Shown: positions 35,226-45,455, counted from the stretch's first letter. The stretch: 64,000 nt of DNA from Rhizobiaceae bacterium (GCA_017644105.1 JAEPMD010000001.1:62001-126000); one strand, 5' to 3'. Numbers and translations: made by a program. Notes: a model not told the origin generated them from the sequence alone.

Positions 35226-36419
35226 ATGCCTTTAGCGACAAAGTTTCCAACACGTGCAGATATCGTTTCAGAACGGGTCATTGATTTTATGGCGCATCTT
35301 CGAAGTCACGGCCTGCGATTAGGCGTGTCCGAAACACGTCTAGCGCTTGAAACTTTGTCACAGATTAACATGACCAATGCAGAAGAGGTCAAATTAGCGC
35401 TCAAATCGGTCTGCGCAAGTGATGCTGATCAATACGCCAAATTTGATGATCTATTTAGGTCCTTCTGGTTCAACCATACGCGAAAAACAGAGCGCCATGA
35501 GACTTCGGAAAAGCCAGCCAATAAAAGCCATTGGTCTAATCTCAGTCAACATGATGATGGATTGCAATCATCGGGCGTTGGCCAACAAGATTTGCCAGAT
35601 GACAACAATGGCGAGGATCAAGAAGCTGCGCATTCCGGCGAGGGCAAACTTATCGCTTCAGAAGTTTACAATATCAACAAAGCAGACTTGCGCGAATTTA
35701 TGAAACCCGAAGATCAGGAGCGTGCCAACAAGGTTGCAGAAAGTCTAGCGCGGGCCATCAGAGATCACCGCTCACGCCGCAGGCGATCTGCAATCAAGGG
35801 TGCATTGCTGGATCTAAGAAAAATTGCCCGCAAAAGCATTTCTACAGGCGGCGTGCCGTTTAAACTGGCCAAACGGATAACGCCTGATCGTCCAGTGCAT
35901 CTGGTTGCGATTTTAGATGTATCGGGATCCATGACCGTTTATTCGCGCATTTTCTTATCTTTCTTAAAGGGCCTTGTTAGCGCGGACCAACGAACGGATG
36001 CTTATTTATTTCATACACAATTGGTGAAAATCTCCGACGCTTTGCGCGACCCAGATTCGTTCCGTTCGATCAATCAATTATCGATGATGGCGCAAGGTTT
36101 TGGCGGCGGCACCAAGATTGGCAAAAACATTGAGACCTTCAACAATCAATATGCAGCCCAATCCGTCTCAAGCCGATCCGTGGTGATCATATTATCTGAT
36201 GGTTATGACACAGATCCGCCGGAGGTGCTCTCACATGCGCTTGCGCGACTAAAGAAGAAGGGCTGCAAACTCATTTGGCTAAATCCGCTTAAAGGCTGGA
36301 AAGATTATCAACCCATTGCAGCCGGCATGGCAGCAGCACTGCCGCATTTAGATCTCTTTGCACCAGCCACGACGCTGAATGATCTAGCAGCGCTTGAACC
36401 ACATTTAGGTAGAATATAA
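35226..36419 (+). CDS. coxE: VWA-domain CO dehydrogenase maturation protein
   Basis: This 397-aa protein has an acidic, low-complexity middle (about residues 95-145) and a C-terminal von Willebrand A domain with the MIDAS motif DVSGSM near residue 229. CoxE works with the MoxR ATPase CoxD in metal-centre assembly. It follows coxD without a gap and shares one base with coxF. Confidence 0.9.
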   Translation: MPLATKFPTRADIVSERVIDFMAHLRSHGLRLGVSETRLALETLSQINMTNAEEVKLALKSVCASDADQYAKFDDLFRSFWFNHTRKTERHETSEKPANKSHWSNLSQHDDGLQSSGVGQQDLPDDNNGEDQEAAHSGEGKLIASEVYNINKADLREFMKPEDQERANKVAESLARAIRDHRSRRRRSAIKGALLDLRKIARKSISTGGVPFKLAKRITPDRPVHLVAILDVSGSMTVYSRIFLSFLKGLVSADQRTDAYLFHTQLVKISDALRDPDSFRSINQLSMMAQGFGGGTKIGKNIETFNNQYAAQSVSSRSVVIILSDGYDTDPPEVLSHALARLKKKGCKLIWLNPLKGWKDYQPIAAGMAAALPHLDLFAPATTLNDLAALEPHLGRI

Positions 36420-37255
36420 TGATCGATGTAGTTGATATTCACGATACTGTTTCGAAGCTGAAATCTTCTGGCGAAGCATTTGCTTTAGCAACGGTTGTCA
36501 GGACCATATCTGTGACATCCGCTAAGACCGGAGCCAAAGCTGTGATCATGGCCGATGGATCAATTTCGGAAGGTTGGATTGGTGGCGGTTGCGCGCGAGC
36601 AGCGGTGCTCAAAGCGGCAAAAGAAGTAATTGCCGATGGCACAACACGGCTCGTTTCTATCCAGCCTGAAGATCTTTTGCGCGAACAGGAAATTGAATCC
36701 GGCACGACCCAAAACGGGATCAAATTCGCCACCAATATGTGCCCCAGTCAGGGCACAATGGATATATTCGTCGAAGCTATATTACCACGTCCAGAACTTG
36801 TGATCTTTGGGGCCAGTCCGGTCGCAATCGCGCTGGCCACACTTGCAAAACCCATGGGTTTCACAACGACCATCTGCGCTGAAAAACCTGATCACGATAA
36901 ATATCATTTTGGCGATAAATTCGTTGAAGGTTTGAACTACGAAACCAACACCAACAATAAGCGCTATGTGATCATCTCGACCCAAGGGCGCGGCGATCAG
37001 GCGTCATTAGAAAATGCACTTTCGTTAAACGCTGAATTCATTGCCTTTGTTGGCAGCCGCAAGAAAGCCGAGAAGCTCAAAAGTAACCTCGCATCCAATG
37101 GCATGCCGCAGGAAAAACTCGACACAATCAAGGCGCCAGCAGGTTTGGATATCAACGCCATCACACCTGAAGAAATCGCGCTTTCGATTCTTGCTGAACT
37201 CACCAAAGTGAGACGCGCTGACCAATATCAATCTTTCAGATCAGACGATAGCTGA
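36419..37255 (+). CDS. coxF: XdhC/CoxF-family maturation protein
   Basis: This 278-aa protein has an N-terminal XdhC_CoxI domain (SEGWIGGGCARAAV) and a C-terminal Rossmann-like domain beginning LVIFGASPVAIAL. XdhC-type proteins bind molybdenum cofactor and help insert it, sulfurated, into the large subunit. It sits in the expected coxF position. Confidence 0.87.
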   Translation: MIDVVDIHDTVSKLKSSGEAFALATVVRTISVTSAKTGAKAVIMADGSISEGWIGGGCARAAVLKAAKEVIADGTTRLVSIQPEDLLREQEIESGTTQNGIKFATNMCPSQGTMDIFVEAILPRPELVIFGASPVAIALATLAKPMGFTTTICAEKPDHDKYHFGDKFVEGLNYETNTNNKRYVIISTQGRGDQASLENALSLNAEFIAFVGSRKKAEKLKSNLASNGMPQEKLDTIKAPAGLDINAITPEEIALSILAELTKVRRADQYQSFRSDDS

Positions 37256-37293
37256 TCAGATACACATCCATATGATTTAAAGTAGGACTAAAC

Positions 37294-37797
37294 ATGGAAA
37301 TAGAAGACGAAATCTTTATCAATGCACCCCGCGATGTTGTGTTTAAATCGCTCAACGATCCTGAGATTTTAAAACAATGCATCCCTGGATGCGAAGAATT
37401 GACCAAAGTGAGCGATACCGAGTTAACGGCCAAAGTCGTTTTAAAAATCGGTCCGGTCAAAGCAAAATTCTCCGGCGATGTTGAATTAAATAACGAAGGC
37501 GCGCCCGATTCATTTTCACTCACCGGCAGCGGCAATGGCGGGGTCGCTGGTTTTGCTAAAGGTGGCGCAGATGTTGAACTCATCGAACAAGATGGTGGCA
37601 CTTTGCTGAAATATGTCGCCAAAGCCGATATTGGCGGTAAGCTTGCGCAATTAGGTAGCCGTCTTGTTGTCAGCACATCTAAAAAACTCTCTAAAAGCTT
37701 CTTTGAAGAATTTGATAAGGCCGTGACCGGCGGTGATTCCACACCTGATGAAGAAGAAGAAAAGTCGGGTTTCTGGAACAAAATAGTGGGAGACTAA
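37294..37797 (+). CDS. coxG: CoxG-family SRPBCC protein
   Basis: This 167-aa protein is almost entirely a SRPBCC/CoxG domain, starting MEIEDEIFINAPRD and containing CIPGCEEL. CoxG proteins recruit CO dehydrogenase to the membrane and handle quinone. Here the C terminus is a short acidic stretch (PDEEEEK) followed by GFWNKIVGD, with no hydrophobic anchor such as longer CoxG proteins carry. A membrane protein gene follows after 12 bases. Confidence 0.87.
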   Translation: MEIEDEIFINAPRDVVFKSLNDPEILKQCIPGCEELTKVSDTELTAKVVLKIGPVKAKFSGDVELNNEGAPDSFSLTGSGNGGVAGFAKGGADVELIEQDGGTLLKYVAKADIGGKLAQLGSRLVVSTSKKLSKSFFEEFDKAVTGGDSTPDEEEEKSGFWNKIVGD

Positions 37798-37809
37798 GAA
37801 AGGTTTCCC

Positions 37810-38568
37810 ATGCCCAGATTTGATCCCACCGCGAAAACGATGATCATATCATCTATAGCAACACCCAAATCTCAAAGGGATTTAGGTGGTCTAGTTTTGC
37901 GTCGGGACATTATTCTGGGCGCCGCTTTTTTGGCATGGATTTATCTCATCATCCAATCATTCCAGTTCGCAGTGGAAGGGACTGCCCAAGATCTCGGGCC
38001 GGGAATGATGATCTTTGATTGGTTATACCAACAGTCAGGCATGTTTGGCGCGTTCAGCCAGAACATCTGGTCCATATGCGTGACAAAAATTGAGGCCTGG
38101 GGAATAAGTGATTTTTCCCGCGTCTTCCTCATGTGGCAGATCATGATCATCGCAATGATGGCACCGACCTTATTGTTTCGGAAGCTTTATAATATGGAGA
38201 AAAATTACAGTTTCTCCAAATTTTCACGATTTATAGCCGGCTATCTTTTCGCTTGGTCACTGTTTTCAATCCCGATGGTTTTACTCCAATGGGGATTGCA
38301 AACAAATGGTTTACTCACCGATGGAATGATGATTGGTATACCATGGTTCAGCACAGTTATGCTTATCGCTTTAGTTGGGTTTCAACTTAATAATTGGAGA
38401 CACAAGACCAATTCCGATCAAAGCGGTTTCCAACTCGGGCTCAATTGCATTCGGACCAATTGGCCGCTCATGCTCAGCATGTTTGCCTTTGGTCTGATGA
38501 ATTTGATCTATATGGCTGTACTCACTGTGCTGATGATTGTGTTTTTAAAGGATGCACAAAAGCACTAA
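37810..38568 (+). CDS. DUF2182-like polytopic membrane protein
   Basis: This 252-aa protein has about six membrane segments. Its pattern (FLMWQIMIIAMMAP, GYLFAWSLFSI, FAFGLMNLIYMAVL) follows DUF2182 predicted metal-binding membrane proteins. The cysteine-rich loop common in that family (of LGCCW type) reads CIRTNW here, so the proposed ligands are partly lost. It is joined to the cox operon by spacing of 12 bases and is absent from the classical cox set as I know it. The function is unknown; a membrane partner for CoxG is possible. Confidence 0.65.
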   Translation: MPRFDPTAKTMIISSIATPKSQRDLGGLVLRRDIILGAAFLAWIYLIIQSFQFAVEGTAQDLGPGMMIFDWLYQQSGMFGAFSQNIWSICVTKIEAWGISDFSRVFLMWQIMIIAMMAPTLLFRKLYNMEKNYSFSKFSRFIAGYLFAWSLFSIPMVLLQWGLQTNGLLTDGMMIGIPWFSTVMLIALVGFQLNNWRHKTNSDQSGFQLGLNCIRTNWPLMLSMFAFGLMNLIYMAVLTVLMIVFLKDAQKH

Positions 38569-40340
38569 AGCGGCCATACAAATAGGATCGCGGGAAACGC
38601 GACGGCAATCACCAATAACTCCAGCAACAATCCCATCTTCCAATAATCCCCGAAATGATAGCCACCAGGGCCTAGGATGATCGTATTATTTTTATGACCA
38701 ATCGGCGTTAAAAACGCACATGATGCGGCCACCGCAACTGTCATGAGCCATGCATCAGGATTGGTGCCTGTTGCCGTTGCCATACCAATGCCAATGGGTG
38801 CCGCAATCAGTGTCGTCGCCACATTGTTTAAAAAATCCGACATGGTCATAGTCACCACCATTAAAACCAAGAGTGAAACCCATGCCGGATATCCATCAGT
38901 CACGGATAGAATTTGCGACGCAATGAGTTCCGCACCACCAGATTTCTCAAATGCTTCTGCGAGTGGAATAAGACTGGCCAGCAGAACAACCACTTTCCAT
39001 TCAATGGAATCATAAACCTCCGAACCGGACACCAGACCGATCGTGATCATCGCAATGACAGCAACACAGAGCGCAACTGGCAAAGACACCATGCCCAAAA
39101 CTGCAGCGGCGATGGCAGCAAGAAATATCCCGATGGAAATTCCGGCTTTTGAGCGTTGCACAACTTGTGTCTCTCGGCCCTGCAAAGGAAGAACACCCAT
39201 TGCGGAAATCGCGGCTGAATTACTTTCCGGCGTGCCAAGAAGAAGCAATACGTCGCCGGGTTTAATCGTCAACAAACGCACGCGATCTTTAAATTTACGT
39301 CCGTTACGCGACACGCCAAGCAGCGTGACCGAGTAGGAGTATAAAAGCTTCATACTGCGCGCGGTGCGATCGGCAATCCGCGCGTCTTCAGGCACAATGA
39401 CTTCGCTCAGTGTCAAGCCGCCCGATGTCACCCTTCCAGGATGCTTTTCCGAACCCGAAAATTCCAATGCGCCTTGGCCCATGAAAGCTTCAATAGCTTT
39501 GGGTTCGCCTTCCACCACGAGAAAATCACCGGTGCGAATTTCTTGACGACCAGCATAGCCCGGTAACCGTTTTCCACGGCGAACAAGGCCCAAAATGTGC
39601 AAGTCGTGCTGATCCGCTAATGGATAAAGATCAGACACAATGGTGCCCTCTTTCACGGATTTATCACCTACGCGTAGTTCAGCGATATAACGTCCATTGG
39701 CAAAATCAACTTCCTGCTCAAGCGCACCTTCCCGCTTGGGTAAAAACCGCCACCCGATCAGTGACACAAACGCAATCCCCATGATCGCGACTGTGAGACC
39801 AACAGGTGCAAAGTCAAACATTCCAAAGGGCGTCCCAATTGCATCTTCCCGATAAGCTGCAATGACAATATTAGGCGGCGTACCAATCAACGTAATCATA
39901 CCGCCAAGAATAGTTGCAAAAGAAAGCGGCATCAGGGTGAGGCTAACGGCACGTTTGGCCTTTGCCGCGGTATCGATATCAAGTGGCATGAGCAGCGCCA
40001 ATGCAGCAACATTATTGATCACTGCCGACAGACCAGCACCGACAATCGCCATGATCGCAATATGTAATGGTAATGGACGATCCGAGTTCAAAAGACGCTG
40101 CGCAAGTTTTTCAATCGCACCAGACCCAACAAGGCCGCGTGAGACAATCAAAACCAAGGCAATGATCGCCACTGCCGAATGACCAAATCCAGAAAAAACT
40201 TGTTCTGATGGTACGAGCCCTAAAACAGTTGCCAACACCAATGCGCCAAATGCCACAAGATCATATCGAATACGTCCCCATACAAGGAGAACAAACAAAA
40301 CCACAAATATTGAAATTATCAAAGATTGATCTGAAAACAT
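38565..40340 (-). CDS. SLC13/DASS-type transporter with two TrkA_C domains
   Basis: This protein of about 591 aa has membrane segments at both ends and two cytoplasmic TrkA_C (RCK_C) domains in the middle. The domains cover about residues 205-285 and 300-385 (RTGDFLVVEG and KPGDVLLLLGTP). Transport motifs include LIGTPPNIV and, at the end, TPIGHKNNTI. Relatives move sulfate, dicarboxylates or other anions with sodium. The ATG at 40340 is preferred, though a TTG at 40373 is in frame. It overlaps the end of the DUF2182-like gene by four bases on the opposite strand. Confidence 0.88.
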   Translation of the reverse strand: MFSDQSLIISIFVVLFVLLVWGRIRYDLVAFGALVLATVLGLVPSEQVFSGFGHSAVAIIALVLIVSRGLVGSGAIEKLAQRLLNSDRPLPLHIAIMAIVGAGLSAVINNVAALALLMPLDIDTAAKAKRAVSLTLMPLSFATILGGMITLIGTPPNIVIAAYREDAIGTPFGMFDFAPVGLTVAIMGIAFVSLIGWRFLPKREGALEQEVDFANGRYIAELRVGDKSVKEGTIVSDLYPLADQHDLHILGLVRRGKRLPGYAGRQEIRTGDFLVVEGEPKAIEAFMGQGALEFSGSEKHPGRVTSGGLTLSEVIVPEDARIADRTARSMKLLYSYSVTLLGVSRNGRKFKDRVRLLTIKPGDVLLLLGTPESNSAAISAMGVLPLQGRETQVVQRSKAGISIGIFLAAIAAAVLGMVSLPVALCVAVIAMITIGLVSGSEVYDSIEWKVVVLLASLIPLAEAFEKSGGAELIASQILSVTDGYPAWVSLLVLMVVTMTMSDFLNNVATTLIAAPIGIGMATATGTNPDAWLMTVAVAASCAFLTPIGHKNNTIILGPGGYHFGDYWKMGLLLELLVIAVAFPAILFVWPL

Positions 40341-40510
40341 TGGCCTATCATCATTTCGGTTGGTTTTAGACAAACTATATCACCCGAAAGTTAAGCATAT
40401 ACCTAAGAGTTGTAGGATGAAAATCAGCAAAATCCATTGTACACCAATGATTGACCATTATGCCAAACCATGGATAATAATGTTCAACGTTAATTTGTGG
40501 GGGATATGAG

Positions 40511-41197
40511 ATGAAAATCAATAAGGCGCTCATCGCAGTCGGATTTTTGGCCGCTTTTGGCATGCAGGCGCAACTAAGCTCCGCCCAATCAGTCATCACC
40601 CTTGATGATTTCGATTTAGAGATTGAACCAAGTCCATCAAAACCAGCAGCTAAATCACAATTGGAAAGCTGTTTGCTAGGATCCGCGGATTGCAAAAGTG
40701 ATGAGTTGAAGTCCGGCGCATCCTTTAGTTTGGATGATGTTCTCAATCTGGGTGTGATTGATCGAAGCCAAGTTAAGGCCGAACCAGCCAGCACATCAAC
40801 AAACACAGACAATAATGCGGCATCTGTAGCTGCATCAGCTGATCCATTGCCATCTGTCGATATGGAAATTCTTTTTGATTATAATTCATCCAATATTAGA
40901 TGGGATCAAAAGGAACGTCTGATCGATTTGGCACGCACGCTAAGTTCATCTGATTTTCGTAAATTTTCTGTGCTGTTTGTCGGGCACACCGATGCCAAGG
41001 GGTCGGCTGAGTATAACAAGAGACTTTCAAGCCAACGGGCTGAAGCAGTTGCCGATTTTATTCGTGTAAATACAGCTATTCCTCCGACACAGATTGTATC
41101 ATCTGGCGTTGGCTTTGAGCGACTAAAAGACAACAATGATCCTTTCAGCGAAAGAAATCGCCGCGTACAGCTCGTGCTTATTCCGCTGAAAAACTAG
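40511..41197 (+). CDS. OmpA-domain outer-membrane or periplasmic protein
   Basis: This 228-aa protein has a signal peptide ending SSAQS near residue 26. A low-complexity linker follows, then a C-terminal OmpA peptidoglycan-binding domain (about 117-228) with FDYNSSNI, FVGHTDAKGSAEYN and SERNRRVQLVL. It converges with the caspase-like gene, the stops being six bases apart. It probably attaches to cell-wall peptidoglycan. Confidence 0.88.
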   Translation: MKINKALIAVGFLAAFGMQAQLSSAQSVITLDDFDLEIEPSPSKPAAKSQLESCLLGSADCKSDELKSGASFSLDDVLNLGVIDRSQVKAEPASTSTNTDNNAASVAASADPLPSVDMEILFDYNSSNIRWDQKERLIDLARTLSSSDFRKFSVLFVGHTDAKGSAEYNKRLSSQRAEAVADFIRVNTAIPPTQIVSSGVGFERLKDNNDPFSERNRRVQLVLIPLKN

Positions 41198-41203
41198 CCC
41201 TTT

Positions 41204-42433
41204 TCACTGAATGGTGAAATCACGAAACTGAAAGTTTGATGTCAGATTTTCAAAGGTGAATTCACCTTCGATATGCCCATTGCGGATCTCGGTAATGATC
41301 TGCCGTAAAGCCGCTTGAATTTGCGGCTTTTCAAATGTGCCTTCCGGTTCACAAAAATAACCGAAATTATTCTTGCCCTTTTCATCTTGTTCTTGCACCA
41401 CAAGGCCATATCGCGAACCAGGAGATATTTCATATCGGAATTGGCTATTGCCAAGTTCAACCTGCTTAAAGAATTGCAGCGGGATGGGTGTGAGTTTTCC
41501 ACCGGGTCCAATATTAAGAAAAAACGGTCTGCAGCTTTTTGGCACATCGGCGACGACAGAGACCTCTTCCCCAACAGTCACATAAGGCGGATAAACCGCA
41601 AGCAGCGGATTGGGCTGTTGAATAGCAACCACTTTTGCGGCTCCATTGTCCTGCTTCTCAGACTGCGAGAAATAAAATTCGTTTTGCATTTGTGAGAGCT
41701 GCTGAGGGCGTTGCTGGCGGTTCGTCTCATCCATCACATCTCGCGTCACGCGTTTCATCATTACGGAGACTTCAATATCGGGTGTCATCATGTGCTTGGC
41801 CAGTGACTTGGCAAAAGGTGAATTACCATCAGTACCATCGGACGCCGTTGCGTTTGGCAGTGTTGCAAACGCAACCAGCGTATCCCCGGTCGGGCGCACA
41901 AAGGCCAAACCGCGACTTAAGCCAGCGCTTCTTTGATTAGTTTTAGCTTTCGCTAGAATTGCTTCCGCAAACGGATTATTGCGGCAGGCATCAAGAAAAA
42001 CCAAACCCGTTGGAAGATTTTCCATAATCTGAAGTATCGAGCGTAGCGGGATCCCGTCACGCTCAATCGATGCCGGCGACTTTAATTCGGTATCAATTGG
42101 CATGAGATAATTTTCACCATCTTTTTGCATACCATGTCCCGCATAATACAACGCACCAACGTCTGCAGATGCTGCTTCAACGGCGAAATTATCAATCGCG
42201 TCGGCCATATCATCTTCGGTCAAATCGTAATGCTCAAAAACTTTAAAACCCAGTAATTTGAGGCGATCGGCTATGAGACTTGCATCATGCTCGGCATTCT
42301 CAAGCGCACCAATGGTTTCATAAGCTGAATTGCCAATCACCAGCGCAACTCGATTTTCCGCTTTCGCCGTCTCAAACCAAATCACGCTTAAAAAGACAAT
42401 ACACACTAATCTGAAATGGTAAGAAAAACGCAT
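41204..42433 (-). CDS. Exported caspase-like (C14) protease
   Basis: This 409-aa protein has a signal peptide of about 25 residues and a peptidase C14 caspase domain (about 28-255). The catalytic dyad is intact: His100 in YYAGHGMQ and Cys150 in FLDACRNNPF. Family landmarks include ALVIGNSAY and NAEHDA. The C-terminal 110 residues (starting YPPYVTVGE) form a separate, beta-rich looking domain I cannot place. Export of a caspase-type protease to the periplasm is shared with other proteobacterial relatives. It diverges from a ClpP-like gene, with about 200 bases between. Confidence 0.88.
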   Translation of the reverse strand: MRFSYHFRLVCIVFLSVIWFETAKAENRVALVIGNSAYETIGALENAEHDASLIADRLKLLGFKVFEHYDLTEDDMADAIDNFAVEAASADVGALYYAGHGMQKDGENYLMPIDTELKSPASIERDGIPLRSILQIMENLPTGLVFLDACRNNPFAEAILAKAKTNQRSAGLSRGLAFVRPTGDTLVAFATLPNATASDGTDGNSPFAKSLAKHMMTPDIEVSVMMKRVTRDVMDETNRQQRPQQLSQMQNEFYFSQSEKQDNGAAKVVAIQQPNPLLAVYPPYVTVGEEVSVVADVPKSCRPFFLNIGPGGKLTPIPLQFFKQVELGNSQFRYEISPGSRYGLVVQEQDEKGKNNFGYFCEPEGTFEKPQIQAALRQIITEIRNGHIEGEFTFENLTSNFQFRDFTIQ

Positions 42434-42635
42434 TTGAAAAATCCTGACCCATCGACTGCTGGTAACGCCAACAATCTCCCCATTATGATGAGCCTAAATC
42501 TAAACGCACTTTGCGCATGGTTGCAATATTTAAAGTCCCCGCTTCATGGTCGCATGTTATTCAAAATACAAACAAAACTACCAATGATGCTGGTAATGCT
42601 GATAAATTTGTATTTAACTTACCTCAGCGGCAAAC

Positions 42636-44231
42636 ATGTTCTGGGGCAAATTTAAATTGATAAACAACGCGCTTTTTCTCCATCCAATGAGACTGATCCT
42701 TACGGTCCTGCTCATACTCATATCTTCATCACCATCTCGAACAGCAGAATTTACAGCAATCGATGATGACCTCTACCATTGCAAATTTTTGATGGAAGGC
42801 ACCATTGAAAAAGGCGACGCTGAAAAGCTCCAGCGCGTGATCGATACGCAAGAGATCAAGATGTATCCCACGCCAAATAACGGTTATCCAGATCGACTTT
42901 GCTTGAATAGTCCAGGTGGCAATTTACTTGAAGCAATCAAAATGGCTCAAATGTTTACGCGAAATGGCGGCACAGCGGTTCGCGCCAACGAGCGATGCGA
43001 ATCTTCCTGTGCGATATTGTTTATGTCGGGAAGCTTTATCGGAGAAGATGGTATATTTGCAGGGGTTGATCGTATCATTCATCCCACCGCAAAGTTGGGT
43101 TTTCATTCCCCCAGTTTAGAAATACCTGAAGGTAATTATGAGAAAGCAGCGGTCGATAAAGCGTATAAAATCGCACTCGCTGGCGCTGCAAAGATTAACG
43201 GTATCTCAAATAGCATCGACATTCCGGTAACGCTTGTGACCGAATTACTCAACACACCATCAGATAGCATGCTCTATGTGGATAAAGTCTGGAAAGCAGT
43301 TCGCTGGGGTATCAATGTTGGGCCGACAAAAGAGCATTTGCCTATCAATCGGTCAGGTTACGTCGCCGCGTGCAATAACGTTATTGAGCGCAGTTTAGAA
43401 AACAATATTCGAACGTCTTTTGGTAGAGGTTCGGTGTTCTCCAGCGATGAAAGGATAGGCTGGACAGGGGGCGATATCTTAAACGTCGCGAGAAAAGGTG
43501 ACAAAATTGAAGTCTATTTTAGCGCTTTGACCTATCTCGAAGATGATTGCTATTTAAAGCTACCAGCTTCGATGGAAGAGATTAGAACTTTGAGTACAAC
43601 GCCTGATGGGCTATCTGTAGGTGCCAATCAGGCAGATGACTTTGTCACAACGGCGCTCATCTTTTTCAATGGATCAACAAACCTAGCCGATATTGCGCCA
43701 CGACCGAACCAAGTCACGACGCAAAGTGCTGCTGTAACGAACGACAACGACCATTTGGGCATGAAGCACTTTCCGGCCTTTGATTTAAAGGGCGGTGATA
43801 TCTCGATTAATCGCGGCATTTCGCAGGAGGCTTGTCTTGCGCAATGCAATCGCCAAGGCAATTGTACCGCCTTAACCTATGATAGCTGGAACAATATCTG
43901 CATTTTGAAAGATTTTCGCACGAGCAGCAAAACCATGTTGATGCAGCCCAAATCGCATACCTATATCAACGCTGCGAGCACAAGCGAGATATCGTATTCT
44001 CAAAGCAAGCCAACATTTAAGCGGCGCGATGATCGGCATTTCCCTGCTAAAGCCTATTCAGTTGTTATCCAAGGAGACCGCGAAGCATGCCAAAGCGAAT
44101 GTGCATCCGACAATCAATGCCAGGCATACGCCTACGCCAAATATCTCAGCGAATGCGAATTATACAATTTACCGCCTGAATATTTCCCAAAATCAGGGAG
44201 TTATATCGGCGTCAAAGAACAGCTGAAATAA
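42636..44231 (+). CDS. Exported ClpP-like (COG3904) protein with two PAN/Apple domains
   Basis: This protein of up to 531 aa may start at 42636 or, more neatly for a signal peptide, at the ATG 42687 (MRLILTVLL); neither has a clear Shine-Dalgarno. The first part (about residues 45-230) is a crotonase/ClpP-fold domain of the COG3904 type. It has LNSPGGN, the putative nucleophile Ser124 in CESSCAILF and His157 in GFHSP. Two Cys-rich PAN/Apple-type modules follow at about 382-440 and 470-515 (CLAQCNRQGNC, CQSECASDNQC), usually protein- or carbohydrate-binding. The combination suggests a periplasmic protease with substrate-binding modules. Confidence 0.75.
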   Translation: MFWGKFKLINNALFLHPMRLILTVLLILISSSPSRTAEFTAIDDDLYHCKFLMEGTIEKGDAEKLQRVIDTQEIKMYPTPNNGYPDRLCLNSPGGNLLEAIKMAQMFTRNGGTAVRANERCESSCAILFMSGSFIGEDGIFAGVDRIIHPTAKLGFHSPSLEIPEGNYEKAAVDKAYKIALAGAAKINGISNSIDIPVTLVTELLNTPSDSMLYVDKVWKAVRWGINVGPTKEHLPINRSGYVAACNNVIERSLENNIRTSFGRGSVFSSDERIGWTGGDILNVARKGDKIEVYFSALTYLEDDCYLKLPASMEEIRTLSTTPDGLSVGANQADDFVTTALIFFNGSTNLADIAPRPNQVTTQSAAVTNDNDHLGMKHFPAFDLKGGDISINRGISQEACLAQCNRQGNCTALTYDSWNNICILKDFRTSSKTMLMQPKSHTYINAASTSEISYSQSKPTFKRRDDRHFPAKAYSVVIQGDREACQSECASDNQCQAYAYAKYLSECELYNLPPEYFPKSGSYIGVKEQLK

Positions 44232-44240
44232 GCTCTTGGA

Positions 44241-45455
44241 TCAAGCAAATGCTTGTAAGCCGGTTTGTGCACGACCCAAAATCAAAGCATGTACATCATG
44301 GGTGCCTTCATAGGTGTTGACTGTCTCTAAATTCACCATATGTCGGATTACAGGATATTCCATACTGATGCCATTACCACCATGCATGTCGCGGGCGTTA
44401 CGCGCAATATCGAGCGCCTTGCCGCAATTATTACGCTTGATCAAAGAGATCATTTCAGGTGCCGCTTCGCCCTCATCCATCAAGCGGCCGACGCGCAATG
44501 CAGCTTGCAATCCAAGCGTAATTTCGGTCTGCATATTGGCGAGTTTAAGCTGGAACAATTGAGTTTGCGCGATCGGTTTATCAAATTGTTTACGATCAAG
44601 ACCATATTGACGGGCAGCAAACCAACAGGCTTCCGCTGCACCCATCACACCCCAGGCAATACCGTAGCGCGCTCGGTTCAAACATCCAAATGGACCTTTT
44701 AATCCTGCAACATTTGGCAGTAATGCATCCTCACCCACTTCGACATTATCCATCACAATCTGGCCAGTAATGGATGCGCGCAAAGATAGTTTGCCGTCAA
44801 TCTTTGGTGCAGATAGGCCTTTCATGCCCTTTTCCAGCACAAAACCTTTGATCTTACCATCATGCGCATCTGACTTGGCCCAAACAATAAAGACATCCGC
44901 AATGGGTGAATTCGAAATCCACATCTTTGAACCATTGATAACATAGCCACCATCAATCTTCTTGGCTGTTGTGCGCATGCCTGCTGGATCAGACCCAGCA
45001 TCTGGTTCGGTTAAACCAAAACAACCGATCGACGTTCCGGCAGCCAATCCCGGCAAATATTTCTGACGTTGCTCATCAGTGCCATAAGCATAAATCGGAT
45101 ACATGACCAAACTCGATTGCACTGACATCATGGAGCGATATCCGCTGTCCACCCGTTCTATTTCACGCGCCACCAATCCATAGCTCACATAGCTTGAACC
45201 CAGCCCACCATAGTCCTCAGGGATCGTGATACCCAAAAGCCCCATCTCGCCCATTTCTGCAAAAATAGCAGGATCGGTATATTCTTTTTCAAATGCTTCA
45301 TTGACGCGTGGTTGAAGCTTATCCTGCGCATATTCATGTGCGCTGTCACGGATCAACCGCTCATCCAAATCAAGTTGGCTTTCCATGTGAAACGCATCAT
45401 CCCAAACAAATTTGGAAAGATCAGGGCGGCTTTTTGCTGGTAATTCACTGCTCAT
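44241..45455 (-). CDS. gcdH: Glutaryl-CoA dehydrogenase
   Basis: This 404-aa acyl-CoA dehydrogenase oxidatively decarboxylates glutaryl-CoA to crotonyl-CoA. It has the GCDH-specific region around the catalytic base Glu383 in [15 protein letters not shown] and the FAD/substrate segments [13 protein letters not shown] and KMWISN. The ATG at 45455 follows a GGAA ribosome site and gives normal length. It diverges from the enamidase gene, linking the nicotinate ring-opening route to central metabolism. A MarR-type site lies at 45496-45508 in its upstream region. Confidence 0.93.
   Translation of the reverse strand: MSSELPAKSRPDLSKFVWDDAFHMESQLDLDERLIRDSAHEYAQDKLQPRVNEAFEKEYTDPAIFAEMGEMGLLGITIPEDYGGLGSSYVSYGLVAREIERVDSGYRSMMSVQSSLVMYPIYAYGTDEQRQKYLPGLAAGTSIGCFGLTEPDAGSDPAGMRTTAKKIDGGYVINGSKMWISNSPIADVFIVWAKSDAHDGKIKGFVLEKGMKGLSAPKIDGKLSLRASITGQIVMDNVEVGEDALLPNVAGLKGPFGCLNRARYGIAWGVMGAAEACWFAARQYGLDRKQFDKPIAQTQLFQLKLANMQTEITLGLQAALRVGRLMDEGEAAPEMISLIKRNNCGKALDIARNARDMHGGNGISMEYPVIRHMVNLETVNTYEGTHDVHALILGRAQTGLQAFA

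Noticed and set aside
37236-37781. 181-codon minus-strand frame opposite coxG
   Set aside because: Mirrors the CoxG coding region, Ser/Pro-rich, no family resemblance.
41204-44231. Caspase and ClpP-like genes as an anti-phage or type III-E-like system
   Set aside because: Both proteins carry export signals, and no nuclease, CRISPR, STAND or reverse-transcriptase gene is nearby. An envelope role fits better.
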